This document shows, piece after piece, positions 6,413 through 7,242 of a stretch of 7,242 nucleotides of DNA. This DNA is from Proteobacteria bacterium UBA2996. GTDB taxonomy: Bacteria; Pseudomonadota; Gammaproteobacteria; Arenicellales; UBA868. Under the pieces are notes generated by a model that saw only the letters and a program-made list of their open reading frames with translations, was not told the origin of the DNA and made no database searches. Each line of letters opens with the position of its first letter. Position 1 is the stretch's first letter. The position numbers and the translations under genes are program-made. The stretch lies in NCBI GenBank assembly GCA_002346525.1, contig DDZY01000150.1, positions 1 through 7,242 of the forward strand, written 5' to 3'.

Positions 6413-7242
6413 ATGAGTAGGATTCAACAACGCTTTGAGCAGATGCTTGAGCCTGCAGGCATTCAAATCAACGGTTCAAGCCCCTGGGATATACAGGTGC
6501 ATAACCCGGATCTTTTCTTGCGTATTGCCCGGGATGGAACGCTGGGACTGGGCGAAGCCTATATGGATGGCTGGTGGGACTGCGAAGCGCTTGACGAGAT
6601 GATTACGCGGGGTTTCCGAGCAGGCCTTGAAGACCAGGTGCGCAATAACCTGCGTTTTCTCATCTACCTCATCGGGTTTCGTATGGTTAACCGCCAGAGT
6701 CGCGCCCGGGCATTTCAGGTGGGCGAGCAGCATTACGATATCGGCAATGATGTTTTCGAGCAGATGCTCGATCCGCATATGAACTACAGCTGCGGATTCT
6801 GGGAATCAGCTGTTGGCCTTGATGAGGCTCAGATTGCGAAGATGGAGATGATTTGCGCCAAACTACAGCTCGAGCCGGGCATGAAGGTACTGGATATTGG
6901 ATGCGGCTGGGGCGGGTTGGCACGCTGGATGGCCCAGCATCATGGCGTGCACGTGACCGGAGTCACGGTATCCGTGGAGCAGGCCAAGCTGGCGCAAGAC
7001 CGCTGCGCTGATTTGCCGGTGGATATCGAAGTGAGGGATTACCGGGCGCTTGAGGGTAAGTTTGATCGCATCGTGTCTGTCGGCATGTTTGAACATGTCG
7101 GTCAGCGAAACTACCGGACCTTTTTCAGCAAGAGCCGCTCCCTGCTCAGGGATCAGGGATTATTTCTTTTGCACACCATTGGCGCGGGCCGTGATGGTTT
7201 TGCAACCGACCGATGGATCGAGAAATACATCTTCCCAAACGG
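6413..7242 (+). CDS. cfa: Cyclopropane-fatty-acyl-phospholipid synthase, N-terminal 276 codons
   Basis: I translated this frame by hand: it is open from ATG 6413 to the right edge, so the gene is partial at its 3' end. Cfa transfers a methylene group from S-adenosylmethionine to double bonds of unsaturated acyl chains in membrane phospholipids, a stress and stationary-phase adaptation. AGIQINGSSPWDIQVHNPDL at 15-34, GLGEAYMDGWWDC at 45-57, the SAM motif VLDIGCGWGG at 159-168, SVGMFEHVG at 222-230 and LLHTIG at 252-257 all match E. coli Cfa. Cys127, Glu227 and His254 correspond to E. coli Cys139, Glu239 and His266, each with an offset of 12, because this N-terminus is shorter. The equivalent of Tyr317 lies beyond the window. 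An in-frame TGA at 6392-6394 precludes a longer start. It begins 69 bp after the aldolase fusion; a weak GAGCGG precedes it. Confidence 0.95.
   Translation, partial: MSRIQQRFEQMLEPAGIQINGSSPWDIQVHNPDLFLRIARDGTLGLGEAYMDGWWDCEALDEMITRGFRAGLEDQVRNNLRFLIYLIGFRMVNRQSRARAFQVGEQHYDIGNDVFEQMLDPHMNYSCGFWESAVGLDEAQIAKMEMICAKLQLEPGMKVLDIGCGWGGLARWMAQHHGVHVTGVTVSVEQAKLAQDRCADLPVDIEVRDYRALEGKFDRIVSVGMFEHVGQRNYRTFFSKSRSLLRDQGLFLLHTIGAGRDGFATDRWIEKYIFPN

Overview
This looks like chromosomal DNA of a proteobacterium with moderately high G+C. A free-living gammaproteobacterium, possibly marine, is my best guess. The reasons are a Cfa protein that aligns with E. coli Cfa with a constant offset of 12 residues at its catalytic positions, a DadA-type dehydrogenase, and a cupin resembling DMSP lyases. 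The taxonomic call is inference. I see no tRNA, rRNA, CRISPR array, IS element or prophage gene.

Left block, minus strand, transcribed right to left (1852 down to 1): a RidA-family imine/enamine deaminase, a DadA-type FAD D-amino-acid dehydrogenase, and the N-terminal part of an Asp/Glu racemase / maleate isomerase superfamily protein that leaves the window. The spacing is 15 bp and then a one-base stop/start overlap, so this is almost certainly one operon. The logic is clear: the dehydrogenase makes 2-imino acids, RidA hydrolyses such imines, and a cofactor-independent racemase/isomerase could supply or remove the D-substrate.

Middle, minus strand (2870 down to 1976): a dienelactone-hydrolase-family protein with its Cys-Asp-His triad, followed directly by a decayed C-terminal fragment of a short-chain dehydrogenase with one frameshift. 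The junction looks like the scar of a deletion. The stretch 1853-1975 separates this from the ridA operon and holds the ridA ribosome binding site, but I see no convincing promoter or terminator in it.

Right block, plus strand (3007 to 7242): a LOG-family phosphoribohydrolase transcribed divergently from the hydrolase, then a DMSP-lyase-like cupin with one altered metal-ligand position, a two-domain class II aldolase/short-chain dehydrogenase fusion that uses a TTG start, and the first 276 codons of cyclopropane-fatty-acyl-phospholipid synthase, cut by the right edge. The gaps are 77, 131 and 69 bp. They could be co-transcribed, but there is no overlap to prove it and no shared pathway is evident. 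The most useful leads are the altered cupin, the fused aldolase/dehydrogenase outside any visible sugar operon, the ridA-dadA-racemase operon, and the truncated dehydrogenase relic.
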